From contig NZ_CP150239.1 in NCBI RefSeq assembly GCF_037975215.1, forward strand, positions 1,898,001 through 1,962,000: a DNA stretch of 64,000 bases, written 5' to 3'. The notes under the pieces are model-generated. The model ran no database searches, was not told where the DNA came from, and saw only the letters and a program-made list of their open reading frames with translations. This DNA is from Solibacillus sp. FSL R5-0449 (lineage in GTDB: Bacteria > Bacillota > Bacilli > Bacillales_A > Planococcaceae). This document shows, piece by piece, positions 26,725 to 35,829 of this stretch. The position numbers and the translations under genes were made by a program. How positions within the stretch are numbered: the first letter of the stretch is position 1; each line of letters starts with the position of its first letter.

Positions 26725-27276
26725 CTACGAGTTTATATAGTAAATGAGATGATCAGTCCACTCGTCAAATTCATAAATAAAGCCTTTTCTTATACATTCA
26801 AATTGCAGTCCAACACTTTCTGCTAATTTAATCGAAGGGAAGTTATCCAGATTTATATGTGCTTCAATCCGATGGTAATTCAGTTTATTAAAGGCAAGTG
26901 TTATCGCAGCCTTTACAGCTTCCTTGCCATATCCTTGCAACCAATATTGGTTGTGGATGGTATAACCAAATCTTGCCCATTGAAATTCATCCCTTAACAT
27001 TGTGGAAAAATCTACTGAACCAATATGCGCAAGGTCCTCTTTTCGGAAAATCCCAAATACATAAACTTTATCATCTGAAGCAAGCCTTTGATGTCGATCT
27101 ACCAAATCTCCAAACCAATCTTTTGTACAAATGCTCATATCAATCTTACCTTCATCATATTGATGTTGGGATGGTAATCTATTTTCAAAAGCGGATAACC
27201 ACGATAGGTAGTCTTCTTTCTCAAGGGGTCTTATTAAGAGTCGATCCGTTTCTATGGAGACATTAAATTTTTTCAA
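26725..27276 (-). CDS. GNAT family N-acetyltransferase (RimJ/RimL type)
   Basis: 183 aa, starting at TTG after AGGTGTGATAA. IETDRLLIRPLEKEDY at residues 8-23 is the RimJ/RimL opening. The acetyl-CoA motif A region reads YWLQGYGKEAVKAAITLAF (about 111-129) and the C-terminal NFPSIKLAESVGLQFE (about 146-161) closes the fold. It transfers an acetyl group from acetyl-CoA to an amine, possibly a protein N terminus; the acceptor is unknown. Confidence 0.85.
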   Translation of the reverse strand: MKKFNVSIETDRLLIRPLEKEDYLSWLSAFENRLPSQHQYDEGKIDMSICTKDWFGDLVDRHQRLASDDKVYVFGIFRKEDLAHIGSVDFSTMLRDEFQWARFGYTIHNQYWLQGYGKEAVKAAITLAFNKLNYHRIEAHINLDNFPSIKLAESVGLQFECIRKGFIYEFDEWTDHLIYYINS

Positions 27277-27302
27277 ATTATCACACCTACTTTTATCTAC
27301 TT

Positions 27303-27842
27303 TTACGATTCTAATTTATATTTTTCATTACTTATCGTTTCATTAATCAAAAATGAAATTTCATCAGGGGAATTATTGCTTGTATCCAAAATGTGTTGTT
27401 CATTTAATCCTGATTCAATGAACTCATCAACTAAAATCACACATCGTTCGCCCATTCTAGCGCCTGGCATCCTCATATTATCCCTGGTCAATAAAGTCTC
27501 CTTATCCGTCCATAAAACAATATAAATAACCTCGACATTTAAACTTTTTAGATTTTTGCTAACCCAGTCTGCCTCTTTAGGAAAGGTTACATAGTCAATG
27601 ATGACGTCTATGCCGTGCTTAATAAAGTTCTTTGTCAAACTCAATATGTTATCCCAAATCAATACTTCTTCCGATCGTTCCCACGGATTTTTTCTCCCGT
27701 TTATGTGCATATGGCTAATATCATCGCCAGATATATAGGCACTGTTTTTAATTTTTTTGGCCAATTCTTTTGAAGTAGTGGATTTCCCTACTCCTGCAGG
27801 GCCGGAAATAATGTAGACCTTATTTAAAATATTTTTATTCAT
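27303..27842 (-). CDS. P-loop kinase-like AAA ATPase
   Basis: 179 aa. The Walker A motif GPAGVGKSTTS (residues 14-24) follows the first strand. DVIIDYVTFP (about 79-88) is in the Walker B position, and an arginine-rich lid (RDNMRMPGARMGER, about 121-134) precedes the C-terminal helices. The size and lid resemble nucleoside/nucleotide kinases and small antibiotic-modifying kinases. The substrate is not identifiable. AAGGAGTTGAATGA precedes the ATG. Confidence 0.75.
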   Translation of the reverse strand: MNKNILNKVYIISGPAGVGKSTTSKELAKKIKNSAYISGDDISHMHINGRKNPWERSEEVLIWDNILSLTKNFIKHGIDVIIDYVTFPKEADWVSKNLKSLNVEVIYIVLWTDKETLLTRDNMRMPGARMGERCVILVDEFIESGLNEQHILDTSNNSPDEISFLINETISNEKYKLES

Positions 27843-27943
27843 TCATTCAACTCCTTATTTGAAATGCAACCTTCACCACTATTTCCCAATAAACCCATTT
27901 AAGTTATAATTTGTTTACTATTCTACTAGAATGAGGTGCAAAA

Positions 27944-28414
27944 TGTTATCTTTATTTAAATATAATTGGCAAGTACGGGAAGAATGGTTCAAATGGTGTG
28001 AATCTTTATCTGAAGAAGAATTTTATAAAGAGCGCATTGGGGGATATGAAAAGTATTCGTGAAACACTTATCCATATAATAGACTGTGAGTTGCTTTGGT
28101 TGAATTCATTAGTTGAGGGAAAAGTAGCTTTTGAAGGGCGTTAAATCCTTACTCATTTGAGTGAAATCAAAGAATATTTGAGTTTTGTCCAATCGTTAAC
28201 TGAACAGTTTATTGAACAACTCCCTTCAGACTATGAGTTCAAAATAATAGAAGTACAGCGACGGGACGGTTCACTATTAGAGTTTACACAGAAAAAGATT
28301 CTCGCCCATATGATAACGCATGAAATTCATCACATCGGTCAGCTGTCCATTTGGGCGAGAGAAATCCAGCGAAAGCCGATTTCTTCGGATTTAATTATAA
28401 GACATTTCGAGTAA
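27944..28414 (+). pseudogene. DinB family protein, broken by a frameshift and a stop
   Basis: Three pieces together make a DinB four-helix protein. MLSLFKYNWQVREEWFKWC starts in one frame. Near the G5 run at about 28035-28041 the frame shifts to MKSIRETLIHIIDCELLWLN. An in-frame TAA at 28142-28144 interrupts before LTHLSEIKEYLSF and the C-terminal HEIHHIGQLSIWAREI metal-site histidines. Removing one G from the run restores the first junction. DinB/YfiT proteins are metal-dependent thiol or transferase enzymes. An intact DinB-family gene lies at 53220-53678. Confidence 0.8.
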
Positions 28415-28539
28415 TCAATAGTCAGCAATTTCCTAATGCCCTTAAATAATTGGAAAATTTATGTTAAGGTTTTTACAGAAGTGTTTTAAGTATATAACAG
28501 TCATGTTGGTTCGCGGAAAACATAATAGGAGGTAATTAA

Positions 28540-28812
28540 GTGGATGCTTTAATGTTGGACGGTTGGACTCCGTTAATATTGTTAGGAATTTTGTTTGCAT
28601 TTATGATGTTTTTCATTGCCCGTAAAGTTTCAAAAAAAGTTTTGCTTTTAACCTCTGCTGTAATGACTCTACTTTGTTTCGGATTAATCCTCTTCAGCAT
28701 ATTGGTTGTCGGTGGTTGGGAAGGTATGGGTCTAGGCTTCTTTGCATTTACTATTTTTGTAGGCGTTTGGATAGGTACGCTTTTTGGGATTATTTTCAAG
28801 AACACGAAGTAA
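28540..28812 (+). CDS. Small membrane protein (YesK-like), 90 aa
   Basis: The start is GTG, 7 nt after AGGAGG. Three hydrophobic helices (about 9-27, 33-56, 62-85) with a glycine-rich turn (VVGGWEGMGLGFF) leave almost no soluble part. The layout resembles small Bacillus YesK-like proteins, but I am not certain of the family. It is monocistronic with a strong terminator. Confidence 0.55.
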   Translation: MDALMLDGWTPLILLGILFAFMMFFIARKVSKKVLLLTSAVMTLLCFGLILFSILVVGGWEGMGLGFFAFTIFVGVWIGTLFGIIFKNTK

Positions 28813-28837
28813 GGGTTTTAGTCGAATAGGCAGATTG

Positions 28838-28872
28838 AACGCTCAGGAATTATAAAATCTGAGCGTTTTTTA
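28838..28872 (+). terminator. Terminator of the 90-aa membrane protein gene
   Basis: AACGCTCAG and CTGAGCGTT pair, followed by six T. Confidence 0.9.
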
Positions 28873-28912
28873 TATTCTCTACTGCCATATTACCACTGAC
28901 TTATATTTGAAA

Positions 28913-29743
28913 TTACATTACCAAATCTATAATTTCTTTTACCCACTCGGGGTTCTCGTCGACGCCGTATTGCTCACATAATTGCCTATGAACTTGAATA
29001 AATTCTGGAATGATATTTTTCATGACAGTTAAAATTTCTTCTTGTTCCCTACTAGAGTGCCATTGAATTAACAGTGATAATTGCCGTTCACTTAATTTGC
29101 TTCTATCTCCTTCTAATTTCGCCCAATCCCCAAAGGTATTTGGTTGTATGCCTGCTTCCATATACCAGCCGGTTATCATGGATAATCTTAAATTATCTAA
29201 ATTGTGTAGTGCATAATAGATCTCTTTTCTCATCACTCTTCTATATGCTTCATGAAGATAAGCAAAAAATTTTGTTCTCCAATGCTCTATTTCTAAAATT
29301 GTTGGGCTATACGTTAATCCAGCTGATTTTGTTAATACACCATGGATCAAACCTGTTGGATCATGGACAATTTTTAATTTTTGAGTCCAGATAGATGGCT
29401 TCATATGCTCTGTTTTATAATAAAAGCTGTCCACTTTTATAAATGACCTGTAATGTGCCGTACTGTAATTTGCCCAATGAAAGTCTTCATAGAAAAGTAC
29501 ATTTCCCCAGTTACTGGCCCGTTGCTTTTTGTTCAACCTATATTCCTCATAAACTTCATCTTTTACAACAATACGGAGATCGATATCAGAATATAAATCC
29601 GTTTCCTCATTCCCTATGGATCCTCCATAAAAAACGGCCAACACGTTCTCGTCTTTAATCAGATCAAGTTCGATTGTATCCATTAGTTCCTGACGATGCT
29701 TTGTAAGCAAAATATCTCGTTCTTTATTTTTAGTTTCTAATCC
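28913..29743 (-). CDS. Nucleotidyltransferase domain protein (aminoglycoside adenylyltransferase-like)
   Basis: 276 aa if started at the GTG at 29743, about 11 nt after GAAGGAGC; a reading from the ATG at 29776 lacks a ribosome site. FYGGSIGNEETDLYSDIDLRIV (about 38-59) is the pol-beta-like G-S...D-x-D metal-binding motif, and the C-terminal part is helical. Size and layout resemble AadK-type streptomycin adenylyltransferases and DUF4037-like proteins. Resistance is not established by sequence alone. Confidence 0.7.
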   Translation of the reverse strand, partial: GLETKNKERDILLTKHRQELMDTIELDLIKDENVLAVFYGGSIGNEETDLYSDIDLRIVVKDEVYEEYRLNKKQRASNWGNVLFYEDFHWANYSTAHYRSFIKVDSFYYKTEHMKPSIWTQKLKIVHDPTGLIHGVLTKSAGLTYSPTILEIEHWRTKFFAYLHEAYRRVMRKEIYYALHNLDNLRLSMITGWYMEAGIQPNTFGDWAKLEGDRSKLSERQLSLLIQWHSSREQEEILTVMKNIIPEFIQVHRQLCEQYGVDENPEWVKEIIDLVM

Positions 29744-29834
29744 CACACATATAAAACAGCTCCTTCGTTTATACATCCTCTTATTATCATTCGAAACAAG
29801 GGCTCGATTACCCTCTTTTTATATAGTGAAGATT

Positions 29835-30035
29835 TTACAGCAATCGAGGCATTAGCCACCATGCTACTAAGTAAATGCTCAATACGCCCCACGCAACAGT
29901 TATTAATATCCATCTAAGGATTATTGGTGTAGCTGTACTATCATGAATTTTATCTTTCAAACTTCTCATTTTGATTGCACAAACAACCAGTCCGGTAATG
30001 ATGAGTACAATAACCAGGATTGATAATGCATCCAT
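29835..30035 (-). CDS. Small membrane protein, 66 aa
   Basis: Two transmembrane helices (about 4-23 and 38-62) with a basic linker (KMRSLKDKIHD). AATGGAGGTTAAATT precedes the ATG. Family unknown. It lies immediately downstream of the 41-aa gene on the same strand and may share its transcript. Confidence 0.55.
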   Translation of the reverse strand: MDALSILVIVLIITGLVVCAIKMRSLKDKIHDSTATPIILRWILITVAWGVLSIYLVAWWLMPRLL

Positions 30036-30090
30036 AATTTAACCTCCATTCATTTTTATTGAAATATAGGAATTTTCTTTTAGATAAAAT

Positions 30091-30216
30091 TCAGAGCCAG
30101 TCCTTCACATATGCAATTACACCTAAAACAGCACCTACTGCTCCACCAATGAAAACAGGAATAACATAGCTAGATTTATTCTTTTTGTCATTACGCAACT
30201 TATTATTTAGAGTCAT
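30091..30216 (-). CDS. Very small membrane protein, 41 aa
   Basis: A strong AAGGAGG site lies 7 nt before the ATG at 30216. The product begins MTLNNKLRNDKKNKSSYV, then has one glycine-rich transmembrane helix (FIGGAVGAVLGVIAYV) and ends KDWL. The glycine pattern and single helix are like small YtxH/XpaX-type membrane peptides, but the family is not established. It is too short for common gene-finder cut-offs. Confidence 0.6.
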   Translation of the reverse strand: MTLNNKLRNDKKNKSSYVIPVFIGGAVGAVLGVIAYVKDWL

Positions 30217-30382
30217 ATTCATTCCTCCTTAAGATATCTATACGAATAAAATTGGTAAATGTTTCAACTTTTTATATTTGCAAGTAATATCAGGGATAGC
30301 TAATGTCCCCCTATTCCTTTTAAAGGATTTCACTAAATTATATAGAAGTAGTTGTAGAAGTACATTAAGTAAGGTGGTAATT

Positions 30383-30880
30383 ATGAAAAGATGGCTTTGG
30401 GTAACATTAATTGGTGTCATTTTTGCTGGTTGGTTTATTTTAGACCTTTGGCAAGAGCATAGTAGATATGAAGTGTTAAAAGGGATTATGAGTAGTGAGA
30501 CTCATATTGATACTATTTCAGTAATAGATCGCAAAGCAAATGAAGAATTGTTAACCTTTACGAAATCGGATGCAGCTTTTACTCCTATGGTAGAAATGTA
30601 TAGGTACCCCTATGTACAGTTGGAGCGACCTGATCATAAAATTCTTAAAGAAGAGCCGATATTCGATATCGAATATAAACAGGAAAGTGAAGTTAAATAT
30701 GCAGTAAGAGTTCATCAATTGGATAGTATGCCTACACTGGAAAGACAGTTAGAAGACCGCTATATTTATTCCCCGGAAAATAATAATAAATTTTATATTT
30801 TTGGAGTCAAAGAAAACGACCAGCTACTAGTCGTGAACGAAGGGTTTCAATCACTATTGGATATGCTTATTTCAAAGTAA
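30383..30880 (+). CDS. Hypothetical signal-anchored protein, 165 aa
   Basis: The ATG at 30383 has AAGGTGG 6 nt upstream; a longer reading from 30278 has no ribosome site. One N-terminal hydrophobic helix (WLWVTLIGVIFAGWFILDLW, about 4-23) is followed by a soluble alpha/beta region of about 140 residues. No known motif was recognised. It converges on the S9 peptidase gene and shares a bidirectional terminator with it. Confidence 0.6.
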   Translation: MKRWLWVTLIGVIFAGWFILDLWQEHSRYEVLKGIMSSETHIDTISVIDRKANEELLTFTKSDAAFTPMVEMYRYPYVQLERPDHKILKEEPIFDIEYKQESEVKYAVRVHQLDSMPTLERQLEDRYIYSPENNNKFYIFGVKENDQLLVVNEGFQSLLDMLISK

Positions 30881-30917
30881 AACAGCGACAATCACTCTTG
30901 TATAGTGGTTGTCGCTG
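30878..30917. terminator. Bidirectional terminator
   Basis: CAGCGACAATCACT and AGTGGTTGTCGCTG pair. A T run follows in minus orientation. Confidence 0.8.
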
Positions 30918-30922
30918 ATTCA

Positions 30923-32722
30923 TTAGGCTTTCACTTTAGACGTTGCAAATTGACTAAAGAATGAAAGGATTTTTTGGTAAACAGCAATTTCATTTTCTTT
31001 TTTAGAGAATCCATGACCTTCGTCTTCAAGAAGCATATATTCAACTTCACGACCTTTATCTTTCAACGCCTGCACAATTTGATCCGACTCTTCTTTTACA
31101 ACGCGCGGATCATTTGCTCCTTGAATAACGAGCATTGGTTTTGTCATCGTCTCTAAATACGTGATCGGAGAATATTCAATGAATTTTTCTTTGTCTCGTT
31201 CTGGATTTCCTACCCACTGATCCATCATCGGTTTCCAGTCTTCCGGAACTGAATTGACGAATGAAAACAAATCCGACGGTCCAAAAATATCGACTACCGC
31301 TTTGAAATATTCTGCATGTCGCCCGTGAAGTAATAAGGCCATATAGCCACCATAGCTGCCGCCCATCAATAATATATTCCCTTTTTCTGCATAGCCGTTA
31401 TCAATAAGCCAATCGAGACCTGCGACATTATCAAGACGTGGACCATATCCCCAATCTCCGTCCACCATTTTCGTGAATGCTAATCCATAACCTGTAGACC
31501 CACGGAAATTTGGCGCAAATATACTATAGCCATTATTTAAAAAGAATTGAAACGATGCCCTGAAGAATTTTCGCTCTGCAGCTTGAGGACCGCCATGTGG
31601 CCAAAAGATGATTTCCCCGTTATCATTTTCCTTTTTCGCCTTGAAGAATAGTGATTCAATTGCCAGCCCATCAAAAGATGTATACGTAATTACTTCAGGC
31701 TCCACTAATTCGCTTTGATCGACACCCGGAACCGCATATTGCGTAAGAGAAGTCCAATCATTTTCTGTAAATCGGTAAATATTATCCGGTTTAGTAGCAG
31801 TACCGCCTAACAAATATAAATTTCCTGTTTTCGTGACAATCAGCTTATCAATCGTACTACATGGCGTTTGTATTTTCTCCCACTCATCCGATGACAAATC
31901 ATACATATATACTGTATCTTCTACACCTTTTTCACTAACAATATAAAGGCGTTGATTGTGCTTGTCATATTTCAGGGTAGTGAAGCCTTCATTCTCTACC
32001 TCTTTAATTTTAGTAAATTCATCCGTTTCCAAATTATACGATGCTAAGTATGTAAAATCTGCGTTGTAGTCTGTTAATAAATAAACAAGATTATCTGTTG
32101 CAAAACATGCATCACTAACCGTGTGCTGAGAATCGGTAGCCGGTGTCAGCAAAATATGATCATTCCCCCGTTTTGCATACAACAGTGTATGTGTATTTGA
32201 ATACGCCGTCATATAAAGGAGCGTTTCTTCATTAGAGCTTAAACCAACTGTTAATGTAGGTGTCGCTTTACCTTCTAAAACCAATTCTTCCTCCCCTGTT
32301 TCCAGGTCATATTTATAAGTATTCAAAAAAGAAGGATTTCCTTTTGAAGAAGTGTAATAAAGGCTATTCCCGTCTTCTGAAAGAATCATTCCAGTATTGC
32401 GCGTTCCTTCTTCCCGAATAATTGGCTGTAATGTACCACCATGAAGAGGCAGACCGAAGAACTGCGTATTTTCATCGCCATCGTGATCAAAACCAGCAAG
32501 GATAAATCGTCCTTGTTTATCATACAAAAGACCCTGACAGCTCTGGTTATTGAATGTCAACTGTGTTGGAAATGTACTTGGCAGATTCATTGCCCATAAG
32601 TTATACTTTCCGCTTAAATTTGTACTGAAAACGAGTTGTTTTTCATCTGGACTGACCGCAAAATCCCTTATTGAAAATGTACGTAAAAACTGCTCTGCCC
32701 CTGGTTTAGGAAATGAAACCAT
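30923..32722 (-). CDS. S9 family peptidase (acylaminoacyl/prolyl oligopeptidase type)
   Basis: 599 aa. The N-terminal beta-propeller of about 330 residues carries repeated WD/PD40-like strands (ISPDEKQLVFSTN-like elements). The C-terminal alpha/beta hydrolase has the nucleophile elbow GGSYGGYM (about 455-462), the acid loop GANDPRV and the catalytic histidine EGHGF (about 570). The oxyanion region HGGPQ is at about 374-378. It hydrolyses short peptides; there is no signal peptide, so it is cytoplasmic. GGGGGAGTATCAAT precedes the ATG. It is monocistronic. Confidence 0.92.
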   Translation of the reverse strand: MVSFPKPGAEQFLRTFSIRDFAVSPDEKQLVFSTNLSGKYNLWAMNLPSTFPTQLTFNNQSCQGLLYDKQGRFILAGFDHDGDENTQFFGLPLHGGTLQPIIREEGTRNTGMILSEDGNSLYYTSSKGNPSFLNTYKYDLETGEEELVLEGKATPTLTVGLSSNEETLLYMTAYSNTHTLLYAKRGNDHILLTPATDSQHTVSDACFATDNLVYLLTDYNADFTYLASYNLETDEFTKIKEVENEGFTTLKYDKHNQRLYIVSEKGVEDTVYMYDLSSDEWEKIQTPCSTIDKLIVTKTGNLYLLGGTATKPDNIYRFTENDWTSLTQYAVPGVDQSELVEPEVITYTSFDGLAIESLFFKAKKENDNGEIIFWPHGGPQAAERKFFRASFQFFLNNGYSIFAPNFRGSTGYGLAFTKMVDGDWGYGPRLDNVAGLDWLIDNGYAEKGNILLMGGSYGGYMALLLHGRHAEYFKAVVDIFGPSDLFSFVNSVPEDWKPMMDQWVGNPERDKEKFIEYSPITYLETMTKPMLVIQGANDPRVVKEESDQIVQALKDKGREVEYMLLEDEGHGFSKKENEIAVYQKILSFFSQFATSKVKA

Positions 32723-32813
32723 ATTGATACTCCCCCTTATTATAAAAAACTGAATTATTACTAAATTACCATAAATATACTATTATTGAAACAAATAAGT
32801 AATTCATTAAAAG

Positions 32814-32844
32814 AAAAAGCAAACCCGCACGATGCGAAGTTTGC
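32814..32844 (-). terminator. Terminator of the GntR-ABC operon
   Basis: GCAAACTTCGCA and TGCGGGTTTGC pair, followed by five T in minus orientation. Confidence 0.85.
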
Positions 32845-32894
32845 TCTTTGAATAGCTACATATATTTATATACTAGATGGAGTGTTATCTTTAT

Positions 32895-33500
32895 TTAAAA
32901 CGCCTTTCGCTGATAAATGCTGTTTGTTACCAACCAGGAACCGACATAGATTGTGATGACGATTATTGTTGCGCCTGTATATAAAGCAGGGTTAGATAAA
33001 TTAACAATAAAATCCTTGATCACAGTCAATTGTTCAGCTAAAAATAACACAATAGATGGTCCGACCGCTGCTAAAAGGAGAAAACTAATCAATACAGTCG
33101 GAAAAATATAACCTGGCTTAAATAAATAAAATAATGGGAAGGTAAATGAAGCAAATACTAAAAATAAACTACAACCAATCGCAATATGTGTAAGTGTAAA
33201 AGGTTTATTGAAAACAAATAATGTGAGACTTGTCACACCGATTGCTAACACCATATAGATCACAGCACCGATATAGCGGGATGCGATAATTTCCGAGCGT
33301 GTATAAGGTAAGGAATTTAATAAGATGTTCGTTTCAACTTTTTCATCGTAAGCATATGTGTTAAAGGGAATCAGAATACTGGCAACGAGAAAAATCATAG
33401 CAGGATTTGCTTCCATGAAAATAAAGAAAATGACAAAAGGTACAAAAAGTAATAGCTGTTTTTTCTGTAATATTACATCACGCCTAATCAGATTAAACAT
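32895..33500 (-). CDS. ABC-2 type transporter permease
   Basis: 201 aa with about five to six transmembrane helices and no ATPase motifs. The N-terminal NLIRRDVILQKKQLLLFV is typical of the short ABC-2 permeases paired with YtrB/PmtA-like ATPases. It overlaps the end of the ATPase gene by 8 bp, so it is translationally coupled. The complex probably exports a peptide, or extrudes a toxic or antibiotic peptide; the substrate is unknown. Confidence 0.82.
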   Translation of the reverse strand: MFNLIRRDVILQKKQLLLFVPFVIFFIFMEANPAMIFLVASILIPFNTYAYDEKVETNILLNSLPYTRSEIIASRYIGAVIYMVLAIGVTSLTLFVFNKPFTLTHIAIGCSLFLVFASFTFPLFYLFKPGYIFPTVLISFLLLAAVGPSIVLFLAEQLTVIKDFIVNLSNPALYTGATIIVITIYVGSWLVTNSIYQRKAF

Positions 33501-34359
33501 GCTGCATTCCTCCTTTCATGTAATACATGATCTCTTCCAGAGAGGCCTGATCAATGGCGACGGTGTCTCCGAAAATTTTTTGTACTCCTTTGATATTATC
33601 CGTTAATGCTTCAAATCCTGTTAATGCACGATGAACATGAATAAATGCCTGTTCAGTGTCTCGGTCCAGAAGTTCCAATCTCCCTTTAACAAGTGCATAA
33701 TTTTCAACTACATCGAGAATAGACTGATTGAATAGTAATTCACCCTTCTGAATAAGCGCAATATAATCTGCAATACGGTCTAAATCGGACGTAATATGTG
33801 TGGAGAAGAAAATGGTACGATCTCCATCCACCATTAATTCCTGTAATAGATCCAACAGCTCTCGTCTAAAAATGGGATCTAATCCTGCTGTTGGCTCGTC
33901 CATAATGATAAGCTCCGCATGATGGGATAATGCGATTGCCAATGATGCCTTCATTTGCATTCCTTTTGAAAAAGTCTTTATTTGTTTATTCAGCGGTAAT
34001 TCAAATTTTTCCAAGTATTGATTAAATAGTGCGTCATCCCAGCGTTTATATGCAGGGCCTACAATGCGTTTAATATCTTTTAAGTTCAGCCCTTCAAAAA
34101 ACACATTGCCATCGTAAACAAATCCAATGCGCTCTTTAATCGCCTTCTCGTGTTTCATGTAATCCAATCCGAAAATCTTAATTTCCCCGACATCCGGTCT
34201 TAATAGATTCATCATCATTTTAATCGTTGTCGATTTACCTGCACCATTTGCTCCAATAAATCCTGTTATAAAGCCTTTCTTCACTTCTAAATTTAAATTT
34301 TTTACAGTAAAATCTTTAAATTTCTTCGAGACATTTGTAAGTTCAACAACATTCTCCAT
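33493..34359 (-). CDS. ABC transporter ATP-binding protein
   Basis: 288 aa. Walker A GANGAGKST (about 36-44), the signature FSKGMQMKASLA (about 129-140; SKGM replaces the usual SGGQ, as in the YtrB/BcrA-like group), Walker B LIIMDEPTAGLDP (about 150-162) and the switch histidine FFSTH (about 185-189). The C-terminal extension of about 75 residues is typical of this group. GGAGTGATTTGA precedes the ATG, 5 bp after the GntR stop. It energises the permease encoded next. Confidence 0.93.
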   Translation of the reverse strand: MENVVELTNVSKKFKDFTVKNLNLEVKKGFITGFIGANGAGKSTTIKMMMNLLRPDVGEIKIFGLDYMKHEKAIKERIGFVYDGNVFFEGLNLKDIKRIVGPAYKRWDDALFNQYLEKFELPLNKQIKTFSKGMQMKASLAIALSHHAELIIMDEPTAGLDPIFRRELLDLLQELMVDGDRTIFFSTHITSDLDRIADYIALIQKGELLFNQSILDVVENYALVKGRLELLDRDTEQAFIHVHRALTGFEALTDNIKGVQKIFGDTVAIDQASLEEIMYYMKGGMQHV

Positions 34360-34364
34360 TCAAA

Positions 34365-34736
34365 TCACTCCTCATATAAGATTTTTAATAAGTCTTGTAA
34401 TTCTTCAAGCGAGAGACCAATTTCTTTGCTATTCATGATGACCGAGCTCATTTGTTCCTCAATGACTTTCAATTTCTTTTCTTTTATAACTTCTAAATTT
34501 TGCTCTGCAACAAAGGAACCTTTTCCAACAATGGAATAGATAAATCCCGCTTTTTCCAATTCCTCGTAAGCCCGCTTCGTTGTGATAACACTAATTTGCA
34601 GTTCTTTGGCCAGATTACGCATGGAAGGTATTGCTGCACCCTCCTGAAGTTCACCTGATAAAATAGCGGATTTAATCTGATTCGTAATTTGTTCATAAAT
34701 GGGTTCTTTTGAAGTGTTTGAAATAATTATTTGCAT
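34365..34736 (-). CDS. GntR family transcriptional regulator (YtrA type)
   Basis: 123 aa. The winged-helix domain (about 8-75: EQITNQIKSAILSGELQEGAAIPSMRNLAKELQISVITTKRAYEELEKAGF, split over the three helices) is followed by a short C-terminal dimerisation helix pair of about 45 residues, as in YtrA and PmtR. It is the first gene of a GntR-ATPase-permease operon, and such regulators repress their own operon. A perfect 13-bp inverted repeat upstream (34849-34886) is the likely operator. Confidence 0.92.
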   Translation of the reverse strand: MQIIISNTSKEPIYEQITNQIKSAILSGELQEGAAIPSMRNLAKELQISVITTKRAYEELEKAGFIYSIVGKGSFVAEQNLEVIKEKKLKVIEEQMSSVIMNSKEIGLSLEELQDLLKILYEE

Positions 34737-34848
34737 GCCAATCCCTCATTTTTACATATTAAAATCGTGTTCTTCATTACTTGTTTTAACAGTTAAGCTG
34801 TCATATAAAATGGCAGTAAAACATCCAAATAATCACAAACCTTTTATA

Positions 34849-34886
34849 TAATGTGTATATACTATAATCACATTATATACACATTA
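34849..34886. promoter_or_regulatory. Inverted-repeat operator of the GntR-ABC operon
   Basis: TAATGTGTATATA (34849-34861) and its perfect complement TATATACACATTA (34874-34886) are separated by 12 bp. They lie about 113 bp before the GntR start, with promoter-like TTGTTA and TATAGT elements overlapping on the minus strand. The rest of 34887-34979 shows nothing further. Confidence 0.75.
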
Positions 34887-34979
34887 ACAATATTTGTTCA
34901 ACCATTTTTTGTAAAGTTATTATGTTTATGTCAAATAAAGTTTTAGTTCCTATGTAAATATATCAGGTTAATAAAATGC

Positions 34980-35013
34980 AAAAAGAGTAAAACAGGGTGC
35001 TGTTTTACTCTTT
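34980..35013 (-). terminator. Terminator of the lipoprotein gene at 35059-35829
   Basis: GAGTAAAACAG and CTGTTTTACTC pair around GGTG, with TTTTT after it in minus orientation. Confidence 0.9.
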
Positions 35014-35058
35014 CGCTTATATTTCTATATAAATTTTCCACCTTATTCGATCTTTATA

Positions 35059-35829
35059 TTATTTAAATTTCACAATCCAAGGTAATGTTTGTTCACCAAA
35101 ATCAGTCATCGCAAATAAATATTCTTCCTTTTGCCATTTCGCCATTGTACCGGATTGTTCGACATCGACATGTAAATAACCGTAATCTTTTGGTACTGGA
35201 AGCATATTCGTTTCTAAAAACTCAACTGTTTCTTTCGCTAAAGCTAAGCTCTCTTCGGCTTTTTCCGTCAAGGACCGCGCAATAATTGCCCAACGTCCTT
35301 CATTCCAGCTTGTAAATAAAGAGCCCGCCCCGGCATCTTGATATCCTGTAATTCCATAGCCTAAATCGACAGCTTGTCCACTATCGAAAACGGTTTGGTC
35401 AATCTCTTTGCCCGCCAATTCTTTTGAGTCGTATTTAGTAATTGTTACTTGTCCAATGTAAGTTCCATCTTGCTCAATGGCCTTATCGTTTATCGCCAGT
35501 TTTTCTGATGTTTCATAGAAATTAAATGTTATGACATCATTATCAATCTTAGTTATGGCAGTTAAAAAGCTGCCCTCTGAAACGGGAAATTCGGTAGGCA
35601 TTTCGACATCCCAATCATTTGGAATAATACTTTGAAAATCTTCTGTAGTTGAAGTATCTTCTGCCGGTTGATTTGAATCCGCTTCTTCCTTACTCGGAGT
35701 ATTTGTTGAATCTACTTCACTAGACTTTGAATCAGTTGCAAAGTCTGGATCGGCTGTTGCACTATTATTTGTCTCCTCACATGCTGCTAATAGAAAAAGG
35801 CTCAAGACAAATGGCATATATTTTTTCAA
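35059..35829 (-). CDS. Putative lipoprotein, 256 aa
   Basis: TTG start at 35829 after AGGAGTGAGAAC. The lipobox FLLAAC gives a lipidated Cys at about residue 17. A low-complexity Ser/Thr/Glu/Asp linker (about 20-70) then leads to a folded alpha/beta domain (IIPNDWDVEMPTEFPVSEG to the end, WIVKFK). It should be membrane-tethered on the outer face. The folded domain is not recognised. It is monocistronic. Confidence 0.65.
   Translation of the reverse strand: MKKYMPFVLSLFLLAACEETNNSATADPDFATDSKSSEVDSTNTPSKEEADSNQPAEDTSTTEDFQSIIPNDWDVEMPTEFPVSEGSFLTAITKIDNDVITFNFYETSEKLAINDKAIEQDGTYIGQVTITKYDSKELAGKEIDQTVFDSGQAVDLGYGITGYQDAGAGSLFTSWNEGRWAIIARSLTEKAEESLALAKETVEFLETNMLPVPKDYGYLHVDVEQSGTMAKWQKEEYLFAMTDFGEQTLPWIVKFK

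Noticed and set aside
28913..29743. Aminoglycoside resistance gene
   Set aside because: The nucleotidyltransferase motif is clear, but the rest does not allow assignment to a known resistance enzyme.
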